Assembly (NCBI RefSeq): GCF_000006565.2
Contig: NC_031468.1
Span: forward strand, 1,450,747 to 1,514,746
Direction: 5' to 3'
Source of the DNA: Toxoplasma gondii ME49
Lineage: Eukaryota > Apicomplexa > Conoidasida > Eucoccidiorida > Sarcocystidae
DNA: 64,000 nt
Shown here in pieces: positions 24,247-35,539 of this stretch (positions are counted from its first letter, which is position 1; every line of letters starts with the position of its first letter). Made by a program: the position numbers and the translations under genes. Below the pieces are notes generated by a model. The model was given only the letters and a program-made list of their open reading frames with translations. It was not told the origin of the DNA and ran no database searches.

Positions 24247-27200
24247 ATGGGGGACGCGGAGAAAGTCTGGCACCGAGGCAGCAAGGTGTCTACCTGCTCC
24301 TCTCCGTTGGGTCGTTCTCGCTCCTCTTCTCTTCTCCCTCATTCGTCTTCTCTTTCCTCATCTTCTTGGCGTTCTTCACCTTCCTCTTCTTCATCTTCTG
24401 CGCCTCAGAACGCGTCTCCTCTGCGGCCGGTCTCTGCTCTCTCTGCACAGCGATCGCCGCCGCCTGTCTCCTCTCCACGCTCTTCCTTGGACCTAGGGAG
24501 GTCTTCGCATGCGTCTGAAGCCGCCTCTAAGTCTGCCTTTTCTTCTTTCTCTTCTTCGCATCCACCGGCCGCCTCTTCCGACGCAGTGACACAGGAAAAG
24601 CTGCGTGGATCCGAAAGAAACTCTCGACGAGAAATCCCGCCTCACGGAGTCGCCAGCACTCCAACCGGGAAGAATGAGGGCGGCCAGGAGGATTTGGGTG
24701 TACGTACACTGGAAATGCGAGGAGAGCGACCTCCGGGCGACGGGGACGAGTTGCTTTTGAATCGAAAATTCATTGGTGACCAAGGCTGCAAAGGCGTCAC
24801 AGCTTCTCTGATGAAAAGAACGAACTTTGTTCGAATTGACCTATCCGTAAGACAAGGCGGAAAGGTTTCGATGTCTTTGTTTCCAGATGACAGCGTCCTG
24901 TGCTCCTCACGGAACGCTCTGACCTCCGTCACTCCTAACTTCATTTTCGCTGCTCGCTTCTCGCTTTTTAGGAGCTCTGGAGTCTTCGTCTCTGCCCTCT
25001 CTCGTCGTCAGATTCGGTTTCTTCTACGTTTTCTGCGTCCTTGCATCTTTTATCGTTCCCTTCGCTCGCCTTTTCCTTGCATCTACCGCGCCGTGTTTCG
25101 TCTCTGCTGTCTCTTAGGGTGCGAGTTTTTCCTTCCCTTTCTTCTCTCTCGCCTTACAGTCTGCTGCTTCCTCTTGTTCGCTGTCAGGCAAACAACATAA
25201 CCTCGCAAGGCCTGGCGGCGCTCTTGCCCGGCCTCGCTGTTCAGCGCAGCTTGAAGCATTTGGATCTAAACTGGAACAGTCTCGCTTCGCCGGGTATCGT
25301 CTTTTCTGTGTCGTGGACCTATCCATCTGTCAACAATCTGTCTCTGTATGTGTCTGCTCAGCCGTATCTATGCATGCCTATCGATCAGTCGGTCTCTCTG
25401 TCTCTCTCTATATCTCTACATCTACGTCTCTCTACCTCTGTCTTCATCTATCTACATATATATATATATATATGTATTTATATTTATATATCTTTGAAGT
25501 GTACATGTTTGAAATATATGGATCGTGAGGTGCTCGACTCTTGGTCTGTTTGAAATGCTTGCGGGGAGGTGCGAGGATATCTCTGAAACGCTCGACTGCA
25601 GTGTCCCGCGACCCCACGGTCATTTCTTCTCGTTGCTTCTGGTCTAGGCGTTTTAAAAATGGATATAGGTGATGGATTACAGGTATTTCCTAGAATGAGG
25701 CTGTTCGACCTGTTGTGTATTCGTTGCGTATTTCATGAATTCCTTTAAGTCGCCGTCAGTCGGCTGCGGCGCCACCGTGCATCGAATCAAAACGTTGCTT
25801 TCTGGCGGTGTTTGCGGGGCTGCAAGTTCTTCCATCTGAAAGCGGTAGTGTGTTCGTCTCTGTGTCGTCAACGCGTCTGTGAAAGAGTAGTGTACAGGAA
25901 AAGGCAGTTTGCATTGAAAGGACTTCTTCTCGTACGGTGTTCTTTCTCGTTCGTCGCTCTACTCACGAAACTCAACGCACGGCAAAGCGCGTCTACGAAG
26001 CTCAGTGACCCTGTCTCGACGTTTCTTCTTCTCTTTCCTCAATTCGCTCGTTGCCCACGAAGGCTCCTCTCGTCTCCTTAGTGCCTGTCTCACCCTTGTT
26101 TTTTGCGCCTTTCGCTGACTTGATTTCATATGTCTCCTCCTCTGCCGCATTCTCCTCGACGTCTTCTCGCTTCCAGGGAACCTCGCAGGTTCATCGGGCG
26201 CTGGGTCGACCTCGTCGTCGAGGTGTATGTACACCCTGCAGACGTTCTGCGACTGGGTGTCGACTCACGGGAGTCTCCACACACTCACGCTGGCCCACTG
26301 TCGTCTCGGCAACCAAGGCGCTGCATGCATGGCAGACGCGTTAAACCGAAATACGTGAGGAAGCGTAAACGGAGAAAGGGAAAGCAGACAGACAAGGACT
26401 TGCTAAAGCTCTTCGGCTGCTATCTACGTCTCTCTTCTCCTTTCAGTCACTTTTCCTTCTCCTTTCAGTCACGTTTCCTTCCCAAAATCGCCTTCGCATT
26501 TCCTTCTCCTCTCCTCCTCTTATCCTTCTCCGCCGTCTTCTCTCCGTCTCCGCTCCTTCTCCTCTTTCTTCTCTTTCTTCTCCTCTTTCTTCTGCTTATC
26601 CTCCGTCTTCGCTCCTTCTTCTCTTTCGTCAGCTTCTCTTTCCTGTCTTTTTGTTCCTGCGTTTTCTTATTTCCGTTCTGTCTATTCGCTCGGGGTCCGA
26701 CCTCTGCAGGAGTCTGGTGACAGTCGATTTGAGCCACAACGGCGTCGGAGCCGCCGCATGCACGCTTCTCGTCCAGGCGGTTGAGAATTCGAACAAGACC
26801 GTTCTACACGTCGACCTCACAGGTGACTTCCTTATCTGTTTCTCTCTGTTTCCTCTTTCGCTCTTACTTTTTCTCCCTCCTTTCGTCTCCGCAAACGCGT
26901 TTCCTCGTCTTTCACGAATCGCTTTCCTTTCTCCCCATTCCGGTCTCCTCTTCCTCTTCTCCTCTTCCTCGCCTTCTCTTCTCGCTGTTCTCCTTTCTCT
27001 CCCTCCATCGCTTACTTTTCTCCGTCCCCGTTCGTCCTCCTTCGCATGTCGCTGTCCCCGCGACCTCGACGTCTTTCTCGCTCGCTCTCTCTCACCTTCT
27101 CTTTCTCTTCCTCCGTAGCCTCGCTCTCCCTCTGTGGAGCTCGCCACTGTCTCTTCTCCTTCGTCTCCTTTCTCTTTTCTCTTCTGTTCCGTCTCCTAGG

Positions 27201-27763
27201 AAACAGCGCCTCGTACGCGTCGCTGAGTGCTCTCGAGCGCGCCTGTGCGCGGAACCGTGTGAACCGCCATGTCGCCTGTCTCCAGAGGAAGCAACCCAAC
27301 CTGCAGAAGTCAGGCGAGAAGCTGAAGCAGCTGCAGACCTACGTTCTTCAACTTGAACGGGAAGTCGCTCTGCGACAAGATGTGAGCGCGAGAAAACGCT
27401 ACGGTAGATGGAAAGAAACGCGCTCGCTTCACTCTCTCTCTCTGCACATGCAACAGACGAAAAAGAGCGCAGTTTACGCTAAGCAGAAGAACGAACCATG
27501 GAACGTCCAGCTGTGAGAGAGACGAAGGAAACAACGTCCTGCCCAAAACACTGGCGCGCTTGACCCAGCTTTCCGTAGCTCCTTTCTCCTCGCCTACTTA
27601 CGCCTCTCCTTTCTATTCACAAGGGATGTACACTGACTGCGGATGCCGCCGCGCCCTCATATATTCTTCCTCCTCACGCGCATCAATTTACATAGGTGGA
27701 CCATTATAACGTATACATGTGCATACATAAATGCACCCACAGACACACAAGTACAGATGCGCA

Positions 27764-27794
<31 letters not shown>

Positions 27795-30700
27795 GTATAA
27801 GATCATGCTCAAAGACACACATATAATATATATATATATATCTAGTTGTGACTGAATGCACGCTTGAACACGAATATATACATATATATATATGTATATA
27901 TATATATATATGTATATGTATGTATATGTCCACGTAAAAACACACAAAGGTGGGCATACAGGTGCGTATGTTTCAGCAGATAGGGTATTTTTGTTTTGTT
28001 TGGCGGCCGTCCTTTTGCGTGGAGATGCATCCCTGTCTACGTCTCTAGGTTGACTGCACTTTGGATGGGTGTCATCCGTCTCTGGAAGTCCGTCTCTTTG
28101 CTGTGTATGTCTCGGCTCCTTTGTAAAGAGAGTCTATACGGTCTATACGCAGCAGCGGCTGCCAGTGAAAGCGAGAAAACGCTTTCGGAACCGTAAGCGC
28201 GAGTTTCTACGCAGGCGTGGAATCCGCAGGCGCGTGCCTCCGGCCTCCACTGTTTCGGTTTCCGATGCATGCGGTGTGCCGCGTCTCCTCTCTCTGCCTC
28301 TTTCTCTGCTGTTCAAATCTCGCGCGTTGCCCTTCTGCTCTGTGAACTGCCGCTGCAGGAATTCTCCAAGATCATCGACGACATGCATGCAGACGCTGCC
28401 GAGGCAGCGCGAAGGCTTGACGAAGCGCAAGAGGAAGTTCGCCAGTTGAAGGAGAAACTCCGAAGCGTCAGCTTCGACCTCGTAGCGGGTCTGTCGCCAG
28501 CTCCGATGGTCCTGTCTCTCGGCTTTCCTCCGCGCCTGGTGTTTGTTCTCGGCTGTGCGTGCTCCCTTCTTCTTCTCCTCTGCCGTCTCCTTTATCCCCC
28601 TCCCGCTTTTGCCTGTCTGAGGTTTTTCTCCTCCTTGTCCGCTCGCTCCTGCTGCGTCTTCTGCTTCGCCTTCAGCGGAGAAACGCAAGTTGTTTGCTCT
28701 TCGTCTGTTCTCTCTCCACTTCCTCTTGTAACGCGCGAGACGCCCTGGCTGTTCGAATGTGTGTGTTGCGCTGTGGGGAGGAAAAAACGACTTTCTACAT
28801 TTCTCTCTCCCCAGAGCGCCCAAGATCGAGCAAAGCGACCCAATAAAAAGAGCTGGCGTGACTCAGGAAACGCAAACAGAAGGAGACACTACAGAAGGAT
28901 GTACTGGGGGAGGTCGGCAGTCGGACAAAGAAAACGCGAGGAGGAACCGTAGAAGTAGAAAACGACAGACAGGCAGAAGCGAAGCCGCCAACGAGAAAAG
29001 CGACAACGAGAACAGAGAGCCAAGACGCACACATGCTCTCTTGCGTTTCGTTTTCCGACAGAGAAGAAGAAAGGCCTCGACGCGGAGAATCTGAAGAAGG
29101 AAATCCATGCGCTCCAGGTGGACTTACAGCTCACAGAAAACGAAAGCGAACACGGTACACCAGACTAGGAGGCAGATGAGCAGCCAGACGCGCAAACAAA
29201 CAGGAGAGAGGGTGGACGAACGAGACAGAATACTCAGGCGGGAGAACCTTTCGAAAGAAGAGAAGAGGAAAAGCAAGAGACAGAAAAGGAGACTCCCTGC
29301 TTCGATCTACTCCTCAGCTGTCCGTCAGATATCTGCTAGATCGACAGAAGAAGAGGCACCTTTCTCTGCGCGTCCGTTCGCCAGAAACACAAAGTAGAGA
29401 TGCGAACGGTTGAGCTTTTCTTCCTCGCTTCTCCTACACACGCGAGGACTATTGGAAGTTTCCTTCTTGTCTGTCTGTCTTCTCTTTTCCTCTCTTGCCT
29501 CTCTCTTGCCTCTCTCTTTGCCTCTCTCTTTCTCTCTCTTGCCTCTTCTCTCTCTTTCTCGTTCTCTCGGTTTCAGTTGAGTGTGTCTTCTCGAGAAACG
29601 GAGGTCGCAGAACTGCGGTCGCGAGTGCAGCAACTCGAGGCAGAGAAGCAGCTGCATGCAGAGGACGCGAAAAGTCTTCGTTCGAAGAGCCAGGCACTGG
29701 CTGACGCCTCTCTCCTCACGCAGCAGAGTCTAGATGATGCGAACATGGCAAACAAAGTAAGTCGCAGCGAGGAGACGAAGCATGGAGAGGTTGTTTGGAG
29801 GTTGTTTGTTTCTGCTAGCAACACCTAGGCGCGCCTGTCGCCTTCGTGCTCCGCTGTCTCCATGTCGCAGACGGTGCGGCCTCCCATTGTTGCAAGAGGG
29901 ACCCCCGAGCAAAGAATGGATGGATTCCGGCGTTCTGGACGGATTTGCCGCGTGATGTTCTTTCTGCTTCTTCGCTTCCTTTTTCTTCTCTCTTTCTTCC
30001 CCCTGTTTCTCTCCTGCGTCGCCTGTTCCTCCTTCTCGTTTTCCACCCTTTCGCCGGCTCGTCGCTTCCTCCTCGTTCGCCTTCCTTCGCGCATTTCCTT
30101 CGGTTTTTTCTCTCGCGCCTCGCTTCTTCGCTCTGGAGTCTCTTTCTGCTTCTCTTGCTCTTTCTGCACTAGCAACTGGAGGCCTGTCTGCACCAGAGTG
30201 AGAGCCGCCTCGCAGGATTGTCGCAGCAAGTAGCCAACCTGCGGAGACAACTGGTCGCGGCTGAGGGAGCGGCTGAGGAGCAGAGAACGGCGCTGCTCTC
30301 GCGGTGCCAGGCGACCCAGGAGGAGAACCGCAAACTCGAAGAGAAAGTCTTCCAACTCGAGCGGGAACAGCAGCAACTCGAACAGAAGCGCGCACACCTG
30401 GCCTGGTCGCTGGAGAAGGAAGAGCGCGAGCGCGAACAATGGAAACTGCAGGAAGAAGAGAAACGAAAAGAGGAGAGACAAACGCTCCAGGAACAAGCTG
30501 AAGAGTGGAAAAACAAGTGTGCTCTGGAGGCCATTTCTCTCCACGCGCTGACTCTTAGAAACACTCCACATCCATGCACAAACCTATACTTCCACAGATA
30601 GATAAATAGATAAACAGATAGATAAATAGATAGAGAGGTAGAGAAATGGATAGACAGACAGATGGACATGTAGGCTCGGGTCCAGACACATACAGGCAGG

Positions 30701-30872
30701 CATCCCATGCATACATATAAATATATAAATATATATATATATATACATATAAATATATATATATACATATATATAAATATATAAATATATATACATATAT
30801 ATAAATATATATATATATACATATATATAAATATATAAATATATATATATATATATATACATATATATAAAT

Positions 30873-30903
<31 letters not shown>

Positions 30904-30916
30904 TGTAAATATATAA

Positions 30917-30949
<33 letters not shown>

Positions 30950-33332
30950 CATACATGTAAGTAGATGTATGTACATGCATATATGTACGTGCAGACAAAT
31001 CTGTACAGAGCAGGTTCATGTGTGCTTGGAGGTGTATGTATGCGCATGCAGACATCTTTATTTTGGGATGCACACTTGCTTATCCACTGGCAAGTAGATG
31101 TAGACGAATGCACGCCTATAGGCGTGTAAAACGCGATTTGTAAACATGTTTGTTCGTGGAGAGAGCCTCGCTTGGGAACATCTTGAAGTCTGTGTGTAGA
31201 GCGGAAGGCAGCTGAGCGAGGGTCACGAGGTGTCGAAGACTGGGAGTAAATAAATATATACAGCTGGGTCTTTTCGTTTTCGTTTTTCCTCTCAGACTTG
31301 AACTGCAGCTGAAGAAGCAGGAGACGCAAGACCATGTCTGGCAAGAAGAAAGAAAAACTTTGCTGCAGCGGCTGAGGGATGATCAGCAGGCAACCCGGGC
31401 GGCGGAGGCCGAAGTTTCCGCTCTCAAATTTCGGCAGCTGCAGACAGAGGCAGACATGCATGCGCTGCATTCCGAGCTCCATCAACTGAAAGAAGCGCTC
31501 GCTGCGAAGGAGGTGAGCACTCACGAGATGCCTGCGAAAGAAATCTCCGGCTTGAGCGCGTTCGCGAGCGTCTGCACAACCTACTTGCTCGCTTTCTCTC
31601 AGTGTGTCTCTGCGTCCGTCCAGTCATGCATGCACGCGGCTTTTGTCTCTCTCAACGCGGCGAGAGTGTGAAGCCGACTCCATTTCCGGCTTTCCTTCCT
31701 TTTGCTCAAAACATGAACAAGGTAGTTTCGGACAGTGGAGATGATACACTGGAGAGAAACCGCATTGGGCGGACGGCGGTTTTCTGAAACGGCGTGCAGC
31801 GCAACAGGATGGTGTTGTGTGATTCTCTTGAAAAAAAGCTTTACCGAGCACAGTCGTCACTTTCGTCTCACACAGCCTCTAATTACTCCTCCGTTTGACG
31901 ACCCGTTGAGAAGAGTCGCGAAAAAGAGGCCAGCGCGGCGCGCTAGGCGAGACATGGTCGAGATGCGACGTTGCGTCTTCCTCGGACCTGTTTCAGACGT
32001 CTTCGTTCTGCTGCTGCTGCTTCCTCATGGGCGTCGCGAGCGCTCAACGCACCCCCAGCATGCATGCGTCTTCCATTTTCGGCCTTCCTCTCCCGTTGCA
32101 CTTGCGTTCTGCTCTTCTCCGTCTCGCAAGTTTGTCACTCTTGTCCTTGGCTTCGCTGCGCATCCGCGGTGTCCAGAACGCTTGCGGGGTGTCTGCGTTT
32201 CTCTCGGCGACTCTCTTGCGTCGCCTGCTCTCTTTGGCTGCCGCATGCACTGGCGCTACACGAAGAGTTCCTACGCTTTTCCTTCTGTTCGTCGGCGGTC
32301 TTCGGCCGGCGCTCCTTGCTCTCCTGGTGGAAGCCGCGGTCCTGCGCAGCAGTAGAAAACTCGTGAAGTGGATGCTTCCTTTTCTGCATGGTTTCCTGCA
32401 ACGGCAATGAACAGCTCTGTTGAACAACGAGCCTCCGCGTATGCGTTTGAAGAACAGGCGCGACGCGCAGCTGTGCAGACAAACTCGAACGCATCCGCTG
32501 TGAGAGTCTGGCCTCACTTGTGTCGCCTCCGAGAATGTCTCTTTCTCTCCCTGGGTGTCTCAGGAGCAGCAGAACAGACTGCAACAAGAAAGAGAAACTT
32601 TGCTGCTGAACGACAGACGCAAAGAGGAGCAGTGGAGGGCTACTGTGGCCGCCAGCGAAGCTGCTGCAGCAGACGCGCGCATGCATGCAGAGGCGGTCAG
32701 TCGGGAGGCCAAGCACCTTGAAGAAATCCTCCGCCAAAGAGAAAATATGATCGGGAACCTCCAGAAACTGCTGCAACAAAGCAAAAGCGATCTATCGGTG
32801 AGTGCCCTTACACCGTGCACACGAAGATATGTTTGTAAGCATCTATGTATAGACAGAGATAGGCATCTCTATCTATATATATTTATATATATATAATATA
32901 TATTTATATATATATATATATATATATATGCCTGCCAATCTTCTGTATATCTTTATATATCTATATACGTTTAAGGGAGAGAGAGAAGAGCCCTGTGATA
33001 AAAGAGTGTACGATTCCTGTTTCGCGCCTCGAGCAACTTTCGGTGAATCTGGGAGAGTCGCTATTCCACTGCAGTGATGTGAAGCAGAGAAGGATTGAAA
33101 GTGTGTTGGCTTTTTTCTCTTCCGTGAATGTTCGCAGACGCTTCGAGAAGAGAAGCAGAAACTGGAGCGAGAAAACGAAGCGCAAGCGCGCGAGCTGAAA
33201 GACGCCCGCGAGAAGGGAAGAAGACTCGAAGAGAACTTGCACGCCAAATGCAAAGAAGCGTTTGAGTCTCTCTGCTCTTCTCTGCATGCAGCGACCGCCG
33301 ATTTCTCTCTTGACAACGCTGGAGAGAAGTGA
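24247..33332 (+). CDS. Leucine-rich repeat plus coiled-coil protein, LRRC45-like (centrosomal linker candidate)
   Basis: Exons: 24247-24846, 25188-25293, 26177-26354, 26710-26822, 27200-27381, 28359-28488, 29062-29117, 29577-29756, 30173-30516, 31296-31512, 32564-32797, 33138-33332. Phases close to 844 residues. A Ser-rich N-terminus (1-165) is followed by RNI-type leucine-rich repeats (about 175-345), for example [36 protein letters not shown] and [14 protein letters not shown]. Next comes an [18 protein letters not shown] helix, and then a long heptad coiled coil (about 370-825). This order matches human LRRC45, a 670-residue protein that holds centrosomes together and helps cilium assembly; the junction after the last repeat is especially similar. 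Orthology is inferred by eye. The donors ending exons 6 (28488) and 7 (29117) are weak and fixed mainly by phase. A further small exon near 32430-32500 cannot be excluded. The start has a CACACCATGG context. Confidence 0.82.
25440..25495. repeat. AT microsatellite in intron 2 of the LRRC45-like gene
   Basis: CTCTAT-rich sequence passes into a TATATATATA run inside the intron 25294-26176. Confidence 0.7.
27756..27930. repeat. AT microsatellites in intron 5 of the LRRC45-like gene
   Basis: Several TATATA tracts (about 27764-27788, 27825-27842 and 27876-27930) lie in the intron 27382-28358. Confidence 0.8.
30716..30955. repeat. Long (TATATAAATATA)n array in intron 9 of the LRRC45-like gene
   Basis: About 240 bases of almost pure A/T, built from alternating TATATA and TATAAATA units with periodic TATACATATA interruptions. 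It is preceded by GATA-type repeats (about 30597-30650). It lies within the intron 30517-31295. Confidence 0.9.
32868..32962. repeat. AT microsatellite in intron 11 of the LRRC45-like gene
   Basis: TATATATTTATATA repeats lie in the intron 32798-33137. Confidence 0.8.
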
Positions 33333-35539
33333 AACGCCTTTCGGGCATTCGAACGATACTTCTTTGCCTGGTGCTGTTCGAAACAGACAACCAGGCTCGC
33401 GCCTCAGACTTCTCGCAAGATCTTTTCAGGTGTACTTTTTTGGAAGGAACAATGGCAACGATTTCTCCTCTCAGTTCAGCCCTGTGGTATTGTCTCCGTT
33501 ACTGTTCGCTTGCCTATTCTCTGCCAGTCGACCGGAGATCGAAATGGCTTCTTTAGAAACGACGGAACGTCTGCACACTGGAGCTCGTTGACTTTCCTGA
33601 CTCTTTTTCTCGCGTTTCAAACACACAGCAGCGCGTGATCTGACTTGGCTGCTCTTCGGTATCGTCGCTCAACCTCAGCTCATCTGGACTCCCCCAGGCT
33701 TCCAGTGACCTCGATGAAAACGGTGGCACTTTGCCTTACGCCTGTGGAGACAAGAGACTTGGACTCGTCTCTGAATTCTCTCAAAGAACTGTCTCGCTCC
33801 TTGGCTAGGTCTGTGAAAACAAAAGTCACTTGTTTCCGGACTTTCTTCCTCAGCCCTGGCGCGCATCACGCCTGTCTTCTGTCCTTCGTTCTCCCTCTTT
33901 CTTCCTCTTGATGAATTATCCAACTTCGCTCATGGAGAAAACCGGTTTCTTTCCTGCATCGGCGCCGCCTTCCTCCTTTTCTGCGGCCAAAGTCGGCCGC
34001 GCATGCCTGCGAGTGCAGAGGAGGCGCGCAGACGACTGAGACAGCGGGTGTTGCGTCTTCTGTCGCCGAGCAGAGAAAGAAAACTCTTTGTCAACGAGAA
34101 AGCAAAGGAGAAGTCTGAAGAACGCTTTTTCTGTGTGCGCGAGGACTTGCGCATCCCCGGAAAGACCGCAGTTTCAGAGAGCGAATGCACCACGACGTCC
34201 GAAATCGCTCTACAGCGAAAATGGGGAACATATGCGCAGGCAAGCATCGAAACAGGTTTTTCCAAGGTGAAGAAGCTTCACGGTGTCGAGACACACTGGA
34301 AAGAAAAAGGCGAACGAGAAGATAGACCTTTTTGCAGAGCCCAAGGAACAAAGGATCTCTCCCCGATTTCCACGTTCTCTCGCCTCTCAGCAGAAGATAA
34401 AAAGAGAGGAAGCAGCGAGCAATTATGATGTTTCCAGAGTCACTGGAGTCTCCTGGAAGAGAAGGACTTGCAAAGACACTCTCCGACCTCCCAAGAAAAA
34501 CTCTGCACCGCACCCGCATCCTCGGCGTTTCAAAAGCCAAGGAGAGGGGAAGGTGCAGCCTGGGGCGGCTTCTCTCGAGACTCTGCGGGAACTGAGGAAA
34601 CGCGGCGGTGAAAGGAAGCCGCAGACGATCACCTTCCACTCGCACCGAGACATGACAGGCACGCAGACAGAGCGAGAGGCAAGAATCCAGATGGAAGAGA
34701 CGACAGAGAAGGACGGACAGCAACTCGGAAGGATCGACGGCGAGGACAGAAGCGAGGGAGAAGAGAGTCTCCTCTCGGCGTCGTCTCACCTTGTACAACT
34801 AAACGAGAGTCGCCGCGAAATCTTCGGCAGGTCAAAAGACACAGAGAGACAGACATTCGCGCACAACGAACACTGGGGCAACAGTTTCACACGGAAAACG
34901 AACGCGCCTGCAACACCCGACAGACCCCCCCCCCGAGTGCACTGAACTCTGAAGAGAGACATACTTGGCCGCGTCGCTCTCTGCAAAGAAAGCCTTCCAC
35001 GCGAAGTCATTTGAACACAACAACAACGTCGAAACGAGCGCGAAACGGAAAAACAGCGCAGGACAAAAGATGTGACTTGTCTCCTACACCGCTCTCTCGG
35101 AACGCCTCTCCACCGGAAAGGACCGCGATCGACGCAGCATGTCGCACAAGAGAAGCAAGAAAAGCGCATGACTTGACACCCGCAAAAAGAATGTCGCCTT
35201 GCGACAGCCAGAGAAAAGACAACGAATCGAGACAGAAAATCCCAGCTAGTTTCACACCTCGTTTCTCGCGAAGAAAGCAGGCCCAAAGGAACCGGAAAAC
35301 ACGAGAAAAAGCGAACGGCGGAGAGACGAAAAACGAAAACTCGTACGCCAAAGTGTCTAAACACCCGAACCACATATATATATATAACTATATATATATA
35401 TATATAACCATATATATAACCATATATACATATACATATACATACATATACACGTATACACCTATAGCGATTTCCATCTCTCTATCTGAGACTGCGTAGA
35501 CGCATCTTTCGGGATATTCGATTTTCTGCAGGTTCTCGA
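33333..35539. other. 3' flanks between convergent LRRC45-like and SR-protein genes
   Basis: This 2.2 kb contains no supportable gene. Open frames on both strands around 34000-35370 are low-complexity, and none has a domain or splice-consistent neighbour. A TATATAACTATA repeat lies at about 35373-35455, just 3' of the SR-protein stop codon. Confidence 0.5.
35373..35455. repeat. AT microsatellite 3' of the SR-protein gene
   Basis: TATATA runs interrupted by AACTA/ACCA lie in the convergent 3' region. Confidence 0.8.
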
